From Oscillatoria sp. CS-180 (GTDB taxonomy: Bacteria > Cyanobacteriota > Cyanobacteriia > Phormidesmidales > Phormidesmidaceae), in assembly GCF_028330965.1 (NCBI RefSeq), contig NZ_JAQMUB010000011.1:30473-94472 (forward strand): a stretch of 64,000 nt of DNA, in the 5' to 3' direction. The position numbers and the translations under genes were made by a program. Numbering within the stretch: position 1 is the stretch's first letter; the number at the start of each line of letters is the position of its first letter. The notes beneath the pieces are model-generated. The model saw only the letters and a list, made by a program, of their open reading frames with translations, had not been told where the DNA came from and did not search any database. This document shows, piece after piece, positions 28,553-37,519 of the stretch.

Positions 28553-28633
28553 GCCCCCCTGCCCCCCAAATTTGGCGGGTTCTGAGATCGAAGTCCCCAG
28601 AATTGGAAGATTTAGGGGACAAATGCAAGATAC
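28553..28633. repeat. Remnant of a dispersed C-rich repeat
   Basis: GCCCCCCAAATTTGGCGGG followed by a segment ending TTTAGGGGACAAATGCAAGAT. Its reverse complement resembles 47025-47067 (TTTGTCCCTTAAATCCCC and GCAAGATC). Similar strings are common between cyanobacterial genes. Both copies are decayed, so the boundaries are approximate. Confidence 0.4.
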
Positions 28634-28720
28634 CGATGTACTAGTGCAAGATCTCAGTAATATTCATCCTTTGAGAGAGGCTTTGCCTAGGTGACCTTGA
28701 AGGAGATGGCCTTGCCGCGA

Positions 28721-29851
28721 TCAATATTCACGTGTCGTAGGGTCATTTTGACGATTTGGATTTAGATATCCTTGAATCAACAGATCAGAGGCGATTTGCT
28801 CAACTGCAATGTCGGTTAAGCGAATCGCCTCTGTCATTTGAACATGTCCTAAATCTCCAATAGGTCCAGGAGCTGTCGCTCCACCAATTATTTTGGGTGC
28901 AACAAACGCAAAGACTTTTTGCACACAGTTTTGAGCGATCGCCTGAGCTGATAGTCGGCCTCCACACTCCCACAATACGGAGCGTAGTCCCCGCTCGTGG
29001 AGCTTTTCAAGCACTGCTAGCGGCTCAAGCTGGGCCAAATCGATCACTTCGACGCCTTGGTTCTCTATTAAATGCTGCTTGCTTGCATCGCGATCGCGAC
29101 TACAAAAAACAAGCGTTTTAGCCATATCCGTTTGCCACAGATGAGCTGAATCAGGCAGATCAAGAGACCGAGTCATAACAACGCGCAATGGATTGCGATC
29201 GCTCTGCCCGTGACTAGTGAGGCGAGGATTATCCTGCCGTACCGTCTGCCCACCAACAATCACGGCATCACATCGACTGCGTAACCGATGAACCCAAGCT
29301 CGTGAATCCTTTCCGGTTACCCAAGCGCTGTGACCGCTAGAAGCCGCAATTTTGCCATCTAGGGTCATGGCGTATTTCAAAATCCCAAACGGTCGTTGAT
29401 TTTTCACACTGTGAATGAACACTTCATTCACCCGACGACAGTCTGCTTCTTCTACACCCACGACGACATCTAGACCTGCCTGCCGCAATCGGTTTACCCC
29501 ACTTCCAGAAACCCGTGGGTCTGGATCAATGTTGCCTATCACAACGCGGCTAATGCCTGCTGCAATGATGGCTTCAGTGCACGGAGGTGTGCGTCCTGTA
29601 TGGTTGCAGGGTTCTAGGTTGACGTATAGGGTGGCATCTTTAGCGCGATCGCCAGCTGCCCTAAGGGCAAACACCTCAGCGTGAGGTTTTCCAGCCTCCG
29701 GATGAAAGCCTTCTCCTAGAACCTGTCCCTCCTTAACAATCACCGAGCCGACCAAAGGATTGGGTGATGTTTTGCCGTCTGCTTGACGAGCTAGCTGCAA
29801 GCATCGCTGCATGAATTGTGAATCCGACGGGCTTTTGGTAGTCAATTCCAT
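28721..29851 (-). CDS. ribD: Riboflavin biosynthesis deaminase/reductase RibD
   Basis: Bifunctional enzyme for the second and third steps of riboflavin synthesis: deamination then reduction of the pyrimidine intermediate. The N-terminal deaminase domain has the zinc site HAEVFAL and PCNHTGRTPPC. The C-terminal reductase (from about residue 145) starts RPFGILKYAMTLDGKIA, with SRAWVHRLRSRCDAVIVGG and WECGGRLSAQ. About 376 residues from the ATG at 29851; an in-frame TTG at 29875 would add eight residues. Monocistronic, convergent with the thioredoxin-like gene. Confidence 0.94.
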   Translation of the reverse strand: MELTTKSPSDSQFMQRCLQLARQADGKTSPNPLVGSVIVKEGQVLGEGFHPEAGKPHAEVFALRAAGDRAKDATLYVNLEPCNHTGRTPPCTEAIIAAGISRVVIGNIDPDPRVSGSGVNRLRQAGLDVVVGVEEADCRRVNEVFIHSVKNQRPFGILKYAMTLDGKIAASSGHSAWVTGKDSRAWVHRLRSRCDAVIVGGQTVRQDNPRLTSHGQSDRNPLRVVMTRSLDLPDSAHLWQTDMAKTLVFCSRDRDASKQHLIENQGVEVIDLAQLEPLAVLEKLHERGLRSVLWECGGRLSAQAIAQNCVQKVFAFVAPKIIGGATAPGPIGDLGHVQMTEAIRLTDIAVEQIASDLLIQGYLNPNRQNDPTTREY

Positions 29852-30288
29852 CTTCAAAGCTTTAGATTCGCACAATGCTTAGGCTCAGGTGTGACTTTCC
29901 AAGGAACAATTTTTTGACTTGATGTCTATCAAGCTGCTTAACAATCCTGAGATTGGAGTTTCCCAAGAATTAATTTTCAGCGTAACTTTTATGCCAAGTA
30001 CCTTAGTACTCTAAGTAAATTCACTGGGCCCTCTTTTCTTGAGAAGCGTTCTTTACCGTGTTGGATTCCCTGGAATGCATCCATTTGAAGTTTTTTGCCC
30101 AAACAAAAATTTATTGATATCTCTTAAAGGGAGAATTTCCCACTTTTACTTGAGCAGATAGTATATCACGCAAAGAACATCGAGATCTGTAATATTCTTT
30201 TAAGGTTTATCTGAGCGTTTGTGTTAACTTGCTTTAAGTAGGGTTTGATACCTTGCGCTTTGCATGTATGTCTTTTCAGGAACTTGTG
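29852..30288. other. Divergent intergenic region without genes
   Basis: About 440 AT-rich bases between ribD and the sugar-phosphate cyclase gene. I find no open frame, RNA gene or strong hairpin. An in-frame TTG and ATG upstream of 30289 are alternative starts for the cyclase but lack ribosome binding sites. Confidence 0.4.
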
Positions 30289-32079
30289 ATGACAACGACT
30301 ACTTCGGCAGTTAAGGCTTTTATCGCAGCATGTGACAGCCAAGAGCTGACACGTCAGAGCGTGGAGGAAGCCGTAGAAGGGCTAGTGTGTAGTTCGGATT
30401 TTAGGGACCTGCTGCTTGCCTTGATTAACACGGAAGCCTTCTCTAAAGAATTGGGTCAGGAGTTTGCCACGGCAGGAGCTATTCAGGGTCTTTCTGCCTG
30501 TCGCAAGCTACGAAGTTGCCTAAACACGTCATTGAGCAACTTCTTTGGTTTGCTGTCTGAGTTACTCTCAGCTTTTGATACAGAGGTCGGCATGACTTGG
30601 GCTACCTTTGCTGACGAGGTTCGTCAGTCACCTTTAGGGCATGAGAAGCTGTTGCAGGTTTTGGTGAACAGTGGTGAGGGGGCCTTTTACCAAGATCTCG
30701 CAACTCAATTAGTCGAGACCGACCCCCATGCAATCTATCCCACCTCTAGCTACCGTCAGAGTAAGGGCTATGTCGTTAGCACGGATGATGATCAGACCGT
30801 TGAGGCAGTCATGACCTCTAGTACCTTTACCTCCATTCGAGTGGTAGAGAATGTTCTGGATCCGCAACAAGCTCTCTTGCGAGATATGTATATTGCTGTG
30901 GGTCGCTGTGTCTGTCTAATTGACCAGAACGTTGAGCGCTTTTATGGTGAGCAAATCGAGCACTACTTCAGTCATCACGGCATCACGCTAGATAAACTTG
31001 TTTACCGCGCTATGGAGGTTGACAAAGGCATCCATACGGTAGAGCGGATGCTGGGTGACTTCAAACGGCTTGGGGTTTCTCGTAATGAGCCAGTTTTGAT
31101 CATCGGCGGCGGTGTTCTGACCGACACGGGCGGTTTGGCTTGCGCCCTCTATCACCGCAACACGCCTTACGTCATGCTGTCCACGTCCATCGTGGCGGGT
31201 ATTGACGCCGGGCCGTCTCCTCGTACCTGTTGCGACGGATTTGGCTATAAGAATCTCTTCGGTGCCTACCATGCGCCAATCCTGTCTATCACTGATCGCG
31301 CCTTCTTCAAGACGCTCAAAGAAGGATGGCTGCGACACGGCATTGCTGAAATCATCAAGATGGCGATCGTTAAGGATAAGGAGCTGTTCAGCAGCCTGGA
31401 ACAAGCGGGTCCTGAGCTGATCACCACTCGTTTTGGCGCTCTGGATTGTCAGTCTGAAGATGAAATCTGCGTTCTCTCCCAAAAGATTCTAGGCGCAGCA
31501 ATGCGGAGCTACGTTGAGGCTGAATACGACAACTTATATGAGACGCATCAGTGCCGTCCTCACGCCTATGGACATACCTGGTCGCCTGGCTTCGAAATTG
31601 CATCTGGATTGCTCCACGGTCACGCTGTCGCGATCGGTATGGGCTTTGGAGCCTACCTGAGCTACCGCCATGACTGGATCAGCAAAGAAGATTTCCACCG
31701 CATCCTACGTTTGATTAGCTCCTTCGGATTGAGCCTCTGGAATGACGTCATGCTGAACCGCGATCTGGTTTGGGCTGCTCAGGAGAAGATTGTGCAGAAG
31801 CGCGGTGGTAACCTGACAGCACCGTTACCCAAAGGCGAAATCGGCAAGTGCGGCTACCTTAACTCTTTGAGCCATGACGATCTGATTTTGGCGATTTCGG
31901 AATATCAAGCTATCTGTACCGAGTACCCTCGTGCTGGATTAGGCATCGATTCACTCTGTAGCGATGTCGGCTTGGAAGATCCGTCTACAATTGCTCACCA
32001 TGTCCTTTCAGAGGCAGTGCCTGCTCTCACAGAGGAAGCTGAAGAGATCTTATCAAGCGTTACTGAGGTGGCAATTTAA
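30289..32079 (+). CDS. Sedoheptulose-7-phosphate cyclase-like protein with N-terminal extension
   Basis: A 596-residue protein. Residues about 180-560 form a dehydroquinate-synthase-fold cyclase: IIGGGVLTDTGG (NAD region, 272-281), STSIVAGIDAG, AEIIKM (Glu354) and the metal-site histidines in HAYGHTW (His429) and HGHAVAIGM (His443). Such enzymes cyclise sedoheptulose 7-phosphate to C7 cyclitols (desmethyl-4-deoxygadusol or valiolone types) used in mycosporines and aminocyclitols. The segment GPSPRTCCDGFGYKN differs from the SVAIK..VN form I recall for the mycosporine enzyme, so the product is uncertain. Residues 1-150 are an unrecognised helical domain; usual cyclases are about 410 residues. 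AGGA seven bases before the ATG at 30289 supports this start. Coupled to the next gene. Confidence 0.8.
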   Translation: MTTTTSAVKAFIAACDSQELTRQSVEEAVEGLVCSSDFRDLLLALINTEAFSKELGQEFATAGAIQGLSACRKLRSCLNTSLSNFFGLLSELLSAFDTEVGMTWATFADEVRQSPLGHEKLLQVLVNSGEGAFYQDLATQLVETDPHAIYPTSSYRQSKGYVVSTDDDQTVEAVMTSSTFTSIRVVENVLDPQQALLRDMYIAVGRCVCLIDQNVERFYGEQIEHYFSHHGITLDKLVYRAMEVDKGIHTVERMLGDFKRLGVSRNEPVLIIGGGVLTDTGGLACALYHRNTPYVMLSTSIVAGIDAGPSPRTCCDGFGYKNLFGAYHAPILSITDRAFFKTLKEGWLRHGIAEIIKMAIVKDKELFSSLEQAGPELITTRFGALDCQSEDEICVLSQKILGAAMRSYVEAEYDNLYETHQCRPHAYGHTWSPGFEIASGLLHGHAVAIGMGFGAYLSYRHDWISKEDFHRILRLISSFGLSLWNDVMLNRDLVWAAQEKIVQKRGGNLTAPLPKGEIGKCGYLNSLSHDDLILAISEYQAICTEYPRAGLGIDSLCSDVGLEDPSTIAHHVLSEAVPALTEEAEEILSSVTEVAI

Positions 32080-32083
32080 TCCG

Positions 32084-33106
32084 ATGCCGATTGCAGAAGC
32101 ATTTGATTTTGTCATTCCCCTCTTTAAAGTGCGATGGAATACTCGCGCGGTATTAGAGGGGCTGACAACTCACTACCAGCCTCGTGCCATTCATATCGTT
32201 ACGCCTGAGGCGGAGGCGCGATCGCTCCGCGAACAGGTCGAAAGCTGGCAAGTCGCTCCTCTCCACGTACATGAAGAGGAGCCTTTCTTCCAAACCATTG
32301 GTCTGTCTAAAGAAAGCATTTGCGCTGAATTAGACTTGGGTGAATCCCTCTACACTCCCGGGTGGTTCTATCAGCAACTTTTGAAGCTGGGAGCGTTTGA
32401 AGGAATCGCCGATCTAAGTGAGTGGTACATGGTGTGGGATAGCGATTTGCTCCCTGTAGCAACTTGGCCCATTTTGCAAGAGGTGGGAGGGAATGTAAGA
32501 CACTCTTTTGCCTTGCTTCAGCACAATCAGTACGGCAATGCCAAGATTGTCGAGACTTGGGCCGAGTGGATTCGCTCGGTGCTGAAGGTTGAGCCACTGA
32601 CGGATGATGTGGGTACTTTTGTGCCCCACCATATGTGGTTCAAGCAGTCTCACCTGAAGGCCTTTGCTCAGCAGGTGAAGGACTACTATCAGTCTGATGA
32701 TCATTGGCTGTTGCTGATGATGCGCTCAGCCAATGATTTTGGTACCTTCAGCGAGTATTGGGCTTATGTCTCTTGGGTGGCGGCAAACGCACCTGAAGAC
32801 TTGTCTTTCTATCCGTACGATCGCTATGGCGAAACCACCGAGCGATTCTTCGACGACGGTACAGGACTATTCTCAGCCGCCCTGAAGCTGGGACAGGCTG
32901 TCGCTGAATTAGCCGATGAGCCATTCTCACCGAGCTATGAAGTTGTGTCAGCTTTTGTCAACGTCGAATATGGCTCCGATGAGCCACCCTCTTCCCTCGC
33001 CTTTGAAAGTAGCCCCCGCCACTTGAAGAAGGATGAAAAGAACATGCACATTGAAGAGTCGCGATCGCGTTGGAATCCTCGTATGGCCGAAACAGCTAGA
33101 ACCTAG
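32084..33106 (+). CDS. Glycosyltransferase-like protein (DUF6492 type)
   Basis: A 340-residue protein starting four bases after the cyclase stop, so almost certainly cotranslated. The WYMVWDSDLLPVATWP segment contains a DSD that looks like the DxD metal/nucleotide-sugar motif of GT-A glycosyltransferases, and FDFVIPLFKVRWNTRAVLEGL resembles the start of such a fold. HHMWFKQSHL and FGTFSEYWAYVSW fit what I remember of the DUF6492 family. The likely role is to add a sugar to, or otherwise modify, the cyclase product; this is inference from linkage. The C-terminal 35 residues are charged and low in complexity. The longer frame from 31964 overlaps the cyclase and is not used. Confidence 0.65.
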   Translation: MPIAEAFDFVIPLFKVRWNTRAVLEGLTTHYQPRAIHIVTPEAEARSLREQVESWQVAPLHVHEEEPFFQTIGLSKESICAELDLGESLYTPGWFYQQLLKLGAFEGIADLSEWYMVWDSDLLPVATWPILQEVGGNVRHSFALLQHNQYGNAKIVETWAEWIRSVLKVEPLTDDVGTFVPHHMWFKQSHLKAFAQQVKDYYQSDDHWLLLMMRSANDFGTFSEYWAYVSWVAANAPEDLSFYPYDRYGETTERFFDDGTGLFSAALKLGQAVAELADEPFSPSYEVVSAFVNVEYGSDEPPSSLAFESSPRHLKKDEKNMHIEESRSRWNPRMAETART

Positions 33107-33112
33107 AAACCG

Positions 33113-33142
33113 TATGGGAACGCGATAGGTCGCGTTCCCATA
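33113..33142 (+). terminator. Hairpin terminator after the cyclase pair
   Basis: Perfect 12-base-pair stem (TATGGGAACGCG / CGCGTTCCCATA) with a 6-base loop, starting seven bases after the stop codon. No T tract follows. It marks the end of the two-gene transcript and separates it from the phosphoribulokinase-like gene. Confidence 0.75.
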
Positions 33143-33352
33143 AGCGTATTGCGACAACCAGCATCGGCGTGAAGAACATGCTTCGTTCCAGTGCGATCGC
33201 CGAGCTTCACTAGTTGTTGGCAAAAATTGGACTCAAGATTGCCGTTTTCTAGGGACTCCATTAAGCAATCTCTTGAGTAGGGAACCATTGGTCCCTACAA
33301 TTATAGAAATTCGATTAATAGGCAATAATACGCAGTTCGGTCAGGAGGAATC

Positions 33353-34306
33353 ATGCCCAGCCGTCCAATCATTCTAGGGATTGTGGGCGATAGCGCAGCA
33401 GGCAAAACGACGCTCACTCGCGGGATCGCACAAATTCTAGGCGAAGACCAAGTTACCGCCATTTGTACCGATGACTATCACCGATACGATCGCAAACAGC
33501 GCAAAGAAATGGGAATTTCTGCGCTGCATCCAGACTGCAACTATTTAGACATTATTGAACAACATCTTCAACTTTTGCGAGAAGGCAAGCCGATTCTTAA
33601 GCCTATCTACAACCACAGCACGGGGATGTTTGATCCGCCGGAATATATTAAGCCGTCTCGGTTTGTCATCGTTGAGGGACTACTTGGTTACTCAACAGCC
33701 TTTGCTCGGGAATGCTACGACGTGATGGTCTATCTAGCGCCTCCTGAAGAGCTGCGTGCCAATTGGAAGATCAAGCGAGATACCCGTAAGCGGGGATATA
33801 CCGAAGATCAAGTGCTAGATCAGCTCAAAGCCCGAGAACCTGATTCTGAAGCCTTCATTCGTCCTCAGCGTCAATGGGCTGATGTTGTGGTTTCTTTTTA
33901 CCCACCTGAAGCAGATGAGGGCGTTGATGATTTGCTACTGAATGTCAAGCTAGTTTTACGTCCCACCATCCCCCATCCAGATTTCACTCATATTCTGGAT
34001 GATAAGGGCAACCATTTAGGCGATTCCATTCGACTGGGACTAGAGCGAGATATGGGTAAGCCTGTCGATGTATTAGAAATTGACGGACACGCAACCCAAG
34101 AACAAGTGCAAGAACTGGAGCGTATTCTCTGTAATGAGGTGCCTTTTTTAGGACAGTTCTGTAGTCTCGAAGGCAATGAGGACATTGGTAAAGTAGTTGG
34201 CACGACTGGAGAAACCCTGCAAAGCTATCCGTTAGCTTTAACTCAGCTTTTCATCACCTATCACATGCTCAAGGCAGACAAGGTAGCGCAGCAGCTAGCA
34301 GCCTAG
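33353..34306 (+). CDS. Phosphoribulokinase/uridine kinase family paralogue
   Basis: A 317-residue kinase with P-loop GDSAAGKTT (residues about 11-19), TDDYHRYDRKQRKEMG, ALHPDCNYLD, KPIYNHSTG and VIVEGLLGYST, all typical of phosphoribulokinase. The canonical Calvin-cycle enzyme has a redox-active cysteine in its P-loop (GDSGCGKST); here it is alanine, so thioredoxin/CP12 control through that disulfide is not possible. It is therefore probably the second, PRK-like protein seen in some cyanobacteria, with an unproven substrate. AGGAGG lies four bases before the ATG. It is separated from the cyclase pair by a terminator. Confidence 0.85.
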   Translation: MPSRPIILGIVGDSAAGKTTLTRGIAQILGEDQVTAICTDDYHRYDRKQRKEMGISALHPDCNYLDIIEQHLQLLREGKPILKPIYNHSTGMFDPPEYIKPSRFVIVEGLLGYSTAFARECYDVMVYLAPPEELRANWKIKRDTRKRGYTEDQVLDQLKAREPDSEAFIRPQRQWADVVVSFYPPEADEGVDDLLLNVKLVLRPTIPHPDFTHILDDKGNHLGDSIRLGLERDMGKPVDVLEIDGHATQEQVQELERILCNEVPFLGQFCSLEGNEDIGKVVGTTGETLQSYPLALTQLFITYHMLKADKVAQQLAA

Positions 34307-34341
34307 ACGTGTCGTTGACGAGTAGCGTTTGGGTGCTGGGT

Positions 34342-34487
34342 CTAGTACCGCTACGCGGAATTCAGAATACCCTCCGAGGAGGGCAAAGCCCTACAGAATT
34401 CAAAATACTCTGCGAGAAGAGCAAAGCTCTACAAAACTCAGGCCGATAGCTTTCTTAGTGCTTTGAATGGTGAGCCTGTTTCTGCCA
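34342..34487. repeat. Dispersed repeat family A, copy 2, with 38-base tandem units
   Basis: Second copy of the 23759-23880 repeat. It contains two adjacent 38-base units (34358-34395 and 34396-34433), each GAATTCA...CTACA with an internal hairpin. Units differ at six positions. The change at unit position 25 (G to A) is matched by changes at 14 and 33 (both C to T), preserving both alternative stems. Confidence 0.85.
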
Positions 34488-34508
34488 CAGTGTACTAGCC
34501 CGATCGCT

Positions 34509-34539
34509 GCCGTTTTGTCCTAATGGAACTGACAACGGC
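34509..34539. repeat. Short hairpin repeat (family B, short form) overlapping a gene end
   Basis: GCCGTTTTGTCCTAA then GAACTGACAACGGC, with complementary ends (GCCGTT / AACGGC). Resembles 56106-56137 and the ends of the longer repeats at 43834-43959 and 60598-60717. It contains the stop codon of the minus-strand CHASE2 gene. Confidence 0.6.
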
Positions 34540-37519
34540 TGTACTTAGTTGCGATAGTTTCACCATCCACAGGTGGACTGAAGAAATACCCCTGTCCCAA
34601 AACGCATCCCATCAGCTTTAGAGATTCTATTTGGACTTCAGTTTCAATACCTTCGGCGATCATGTCCATATCGAAATGATCGGCTAGTGTTTTAATGGAC
34701 TGCACCAAGCTCAAATGCTTCTGTCCTTCTGCCATCCGCTGAATAAAGGAGCGATCAATTTTAAGCACATCAACAGGAAAGCGATGGAGGTACGTGAGCG
34801 AGGAGTACCCCGTGCCAAAATCGTCAATTCCTAAGCTAATGCCTCGCTCCTTTAGGCTTTGAAAGGTTTGAACCGCAAGATCTGAATCTGCCAAGATAGC
34901 ACTTTCGGTAATCTCTAGTTTTAAATATTGACTTTCCAAGCGGGTTTCCTGGAGGACTGCATCGATCCGCTTGAGGAGATTGGGTTCATTGAATTGCTGT
35001 ACAGACAAATTAACGCTCATAAATACATCTGCCGGAAGCTGCAATTGCTGCTGCCATTGGTACATCTGACTGCAAGCTTCTTTCAATACCCATTGCCCAA
35101 TTTTTATGATCAGTCCAGTCTCTTCTGCAAGGGGGATAAATTCATCCGGTCTGATGAGTCCGGCAATAGGATGTTGCCATCGAACTAATGCTTCAAAACC
35201 AGCAATTTGTTTCGTTTTGATATTGAAAATAGGCTGATAATAAACAACTAGTTCTCCTCGTGATAAGGATTGATGTAGGTCTGTTTCGAGCTGTAAAGAA
35301 GAGCGTATAGCCAAATGCATTTCAGGTTTGAACAGGGTATAGCCGGCACCGTTGCGTTTAGCACAATACATAGCGATATCAGCATCCCGCAGAATATCGG
35401 TTGCCTGCTGATAATCTGAGTTACTCAATACAATACCGATACTACAACTGCTGTAAAACTCTTGGTCGGCAATTCTAAAGGGATGATGAAATTGCCTGTG
35501 AATACGTTGGGAAACCCGGACGGCTGATTGAGCATCTTTAATCTCTGTCAATAGGATGGTAAATTCATCTCCACTAAAACGAGCGATCAAATCAGCTGCT
35601 TTGATACAGCGGCTCAAGCGTTGAGAAATTGCCCTTAACAGCTCATCTCCTACGATGTGTCCAAAGGAGTCATTGATTAGCTTAAAGCGATCGCAACCGA
35701 TGAATAAAACCGCAAATGAAGCTTGAGGGTTAGCCATCATTTCCGATAATTTGGTTTTGAGATAAGTCCTATTAGGTAGCCCCGTAAGCTCGTCCCGAAA
35801 AGCTTGGTCAGTCAACTTTTTCTGGACCTGACGCCGTTCTGCTGTTTCTTGTAGCAAGCTGAAGTTTGCGACTTCTAGTTCTTGAGTTCGTTGACGAACT
35901 TCTTCTTCTAAATACTGGTTGAGTAATCTCAGTTTGAGCTCTGTTGCTTTTCGGTGCGTAATGTCTTCAACCAGAATTAAAATAAACTGGCCATTATCCT
36001 GTAAGAGAGGACTGGGCTGAGTAGCCCCTTTGAAAATTTCAAACCGCATCTCAAACCATTTTGAGTCTCGCTTGCGCTCAACAGCAGCAACCGTTTGCCC
36101 TTGAGAAAGCGTTTTCGTTATTCGCTGCCACGTGTCGGTTTCCAACCACTCTGGCACTATTGCAGGTGTCAAGGTCTGGCCCAGCTTAATGTTTAGATAT
36201 TGCTCTGCTAGGGAATTGCAGAAACAAACCCTGTCATCGCTATCGACAGTCAACATTGCAATAGGAATGGTTTGGGCGATCGCGGATTGAGTGGCCTGCG
36301 CCCGGCTTAGCATATTTGCCATCAATGCTAATTTGCGAACCTCATCCCCTAAATCTTTAGAAATTAGGGATGTCATTGTCGGCTCAATTGAAAGATGAGT
36401 TGTGCTGTAGCGATAATGTTGCCATAGCGATTCCAAAAGCCTATCCAGAGCTACACTTTCGCGGATCTGCTGTCCCACGATGGTAGTCACTCCTGTTAGC
36501 CCTAGTGACACCAAAGGCAGCGATCGCGGCAACAGATAGTTTTGCTGGAATAACAGCACGCTGAAGACCAACCAGCCTAACCAGGCCCCTAAAAAGAAGA
36601 GTAATTGCCAGAGCAGGGGGCGTCGGACAAAGCAATAGCTGACACCTGGCATAGCTATTAACGTCAAAATCCACAGCCACGGTCCTGCAATAGGGCGTAA
36701 AGAACGCTGTTGCAGCAAGTTATCCAAGACGGCAGCCTGTAATACGATGCCACTAGCAGGAGGATTATCGTCGTAAGGCGTGGGCAGGGCATCCACTCCT
36801 GTCGCAGTCATGCCGACCAACACGAGTTTGTCTTCCAATAGACTTGGCGAAATACGGCCTAACAAAACGTCGCTAAAGGAGTAGTGCGGTAAGTTTTCGG
36901 CTGATCCTGGCCAGTTAACCCATAGGGGGCGATCGAGGGACGGTAGCTCAACGAGGGTGTGGGTTAAGGAGAAAACCTCAGCCAAGACAACGGCAAAAGC
37001 GGGTTCGTCAGCTGCTTGCAAACGAACGGTATGAACTAAACCGTCGCTTTCGACTTGTTTGAGTACATGTCCCGTCGCGATCGCCGCAGATTGCAAAGAT
37101 TGTGTTGATGTCAGCAGATGACTGTCTTCGTCTACACCTGACGAAAGCACAACATTGCCAGCCTCGGCTATTTCTCTTGCAAATGCAGCATCTTCGGCGC
37201 TCGGCTCAACAAAGAAAATATTGAACCCAATGCCCGCAGGTGGGCTAACTGCCATGCGCTCAAGCAGTCGTGCATAAGTGCCGCGAGGTAGAGGAAACTG
37301 CCCTAGCTCGGTGAGGGTTGCGTCATCAATTGTGAGCAAAACAATGCGATCGTCCCAAGCTTTCTCTCCTCGCACACGAAACAGCCAGCGATAACTAGCA
37401 TTTTCTAAATCTGCTAATGCTCCTGTCTGATTCAAAATGAGGGTAATCAGCGAGGCTAAGGCACCTGGTAAAAACCGCCATTGATCTTTAAAGAAGCGGG
37501 ATATCATACACAGTCTCAT
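34520..37519 (-). CDS. CHASE2-PAS-GGDEF-EAL signalling protein
   Basis: A 999-residue membrane sensor. The N-terminal CHASE2 domain (about residues 35-290) faces the periplasm after a first helix (ALASLITLILNQTGAL) and contains DDRIVLLTIDDATL and LVLVGMTATGVDALPTP. Two or three helices follow (LWILTLIAMPGVSYCFV, LLFFLGAWLGWLVFSVLLF). A PAS domain spans about 410-530 and a coiled coil about 535-580. The GGDEF domain has SGDEF at 649-653, and the EAL domain has FEALVRW with E776-L778, plus DDFGTGYSSL. The altered first glycine may lower diguanylate cyclase activity, while EAL looks intact, so c-di-GMP hydrolysis is likely. It overlaps the fecR-type gene by 32 bases. The ligand is unknown. Confidence 0.9.
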   Translation of the reverse strand: MRLCMISRFFKDQWRFLPGALASLITLILNQTGALADLENASYRWLFRVRGEKAWDDRIVLLTIDDATLTELGQFPLPRGTYARLLERMAVSPPAGIGFNIFFVEPSAEDAAFAREIAEAGNVVLSSGVDEDSHLLTSTQSLQSAAIATGHVLKQVESDGLVHTVRLQAADEPAFAVVLAEVFSLTHTLVELPSLDRPLWVNWPGSAENLPHYSFSDVLLGRISPSLLEDKLVLVGMTATGVDALPTPYDDNPPASGIVLQAAVLDNLLQQRSLRPIAGPWLWILTLIAMPGVSYCFVRRPLLWQLLFFLGAWLGWLVFSVLLFQQNYLLPRSLPLVSLGLTGVTTIVGQQIRESVALDRLLESLWQHYRYSTTHLSIEPTMTSLISKDLGDEVRKLALMANMLSRAQATQSAIAQTIPIAMLTVDSDDRVCFCNSLAEQYLNIKLGQTLTPAIVPEWLETDTWQRITKTLSQGQTVAAVERKRDSKWFEMRFEIFKGATQPSPLLQDNGQFILILVEDITHRKATELKLRLLNQYLEEEVRQRTQELEVANFSLLQETAERRQVQKKLTDQAFRDELTGLPNRTYLKTKLSEMMANPQASFAVLFIGCDRFKLINDSFGHIVGDELLRAISQRLSRCIKAADLIARFSGDEFTILLTEIKDAQSAVRVSQRIHRQFHHPFRIADQEFYSSCSIGIVLSNSDYQQATDILRDADIAMYCAKRNGAGYTLFKPEMHLAIRSSLQLETDLHQSLSRGELVVYYQPIFNIKTKQIAGFEALVRWQHPIAGLIRPDEFIPLAEETGLIIKIGQWVLKEACSQMYQWQQQLQLPADVFMSVNLSVQQFNEPNLLKRIDAVLQETRLESQYLKLEITESAILADSDLAVQTFQSLKERGISLGIDDFGTGYSSLTYLHRFPVDVLKIDRSFIQRMAEGQKHLSLVQSIKTLADHFDMDMIAEGIETEVQIESLKLMGCVLGQGYFFSPPVDGETIATKYSRCQFH

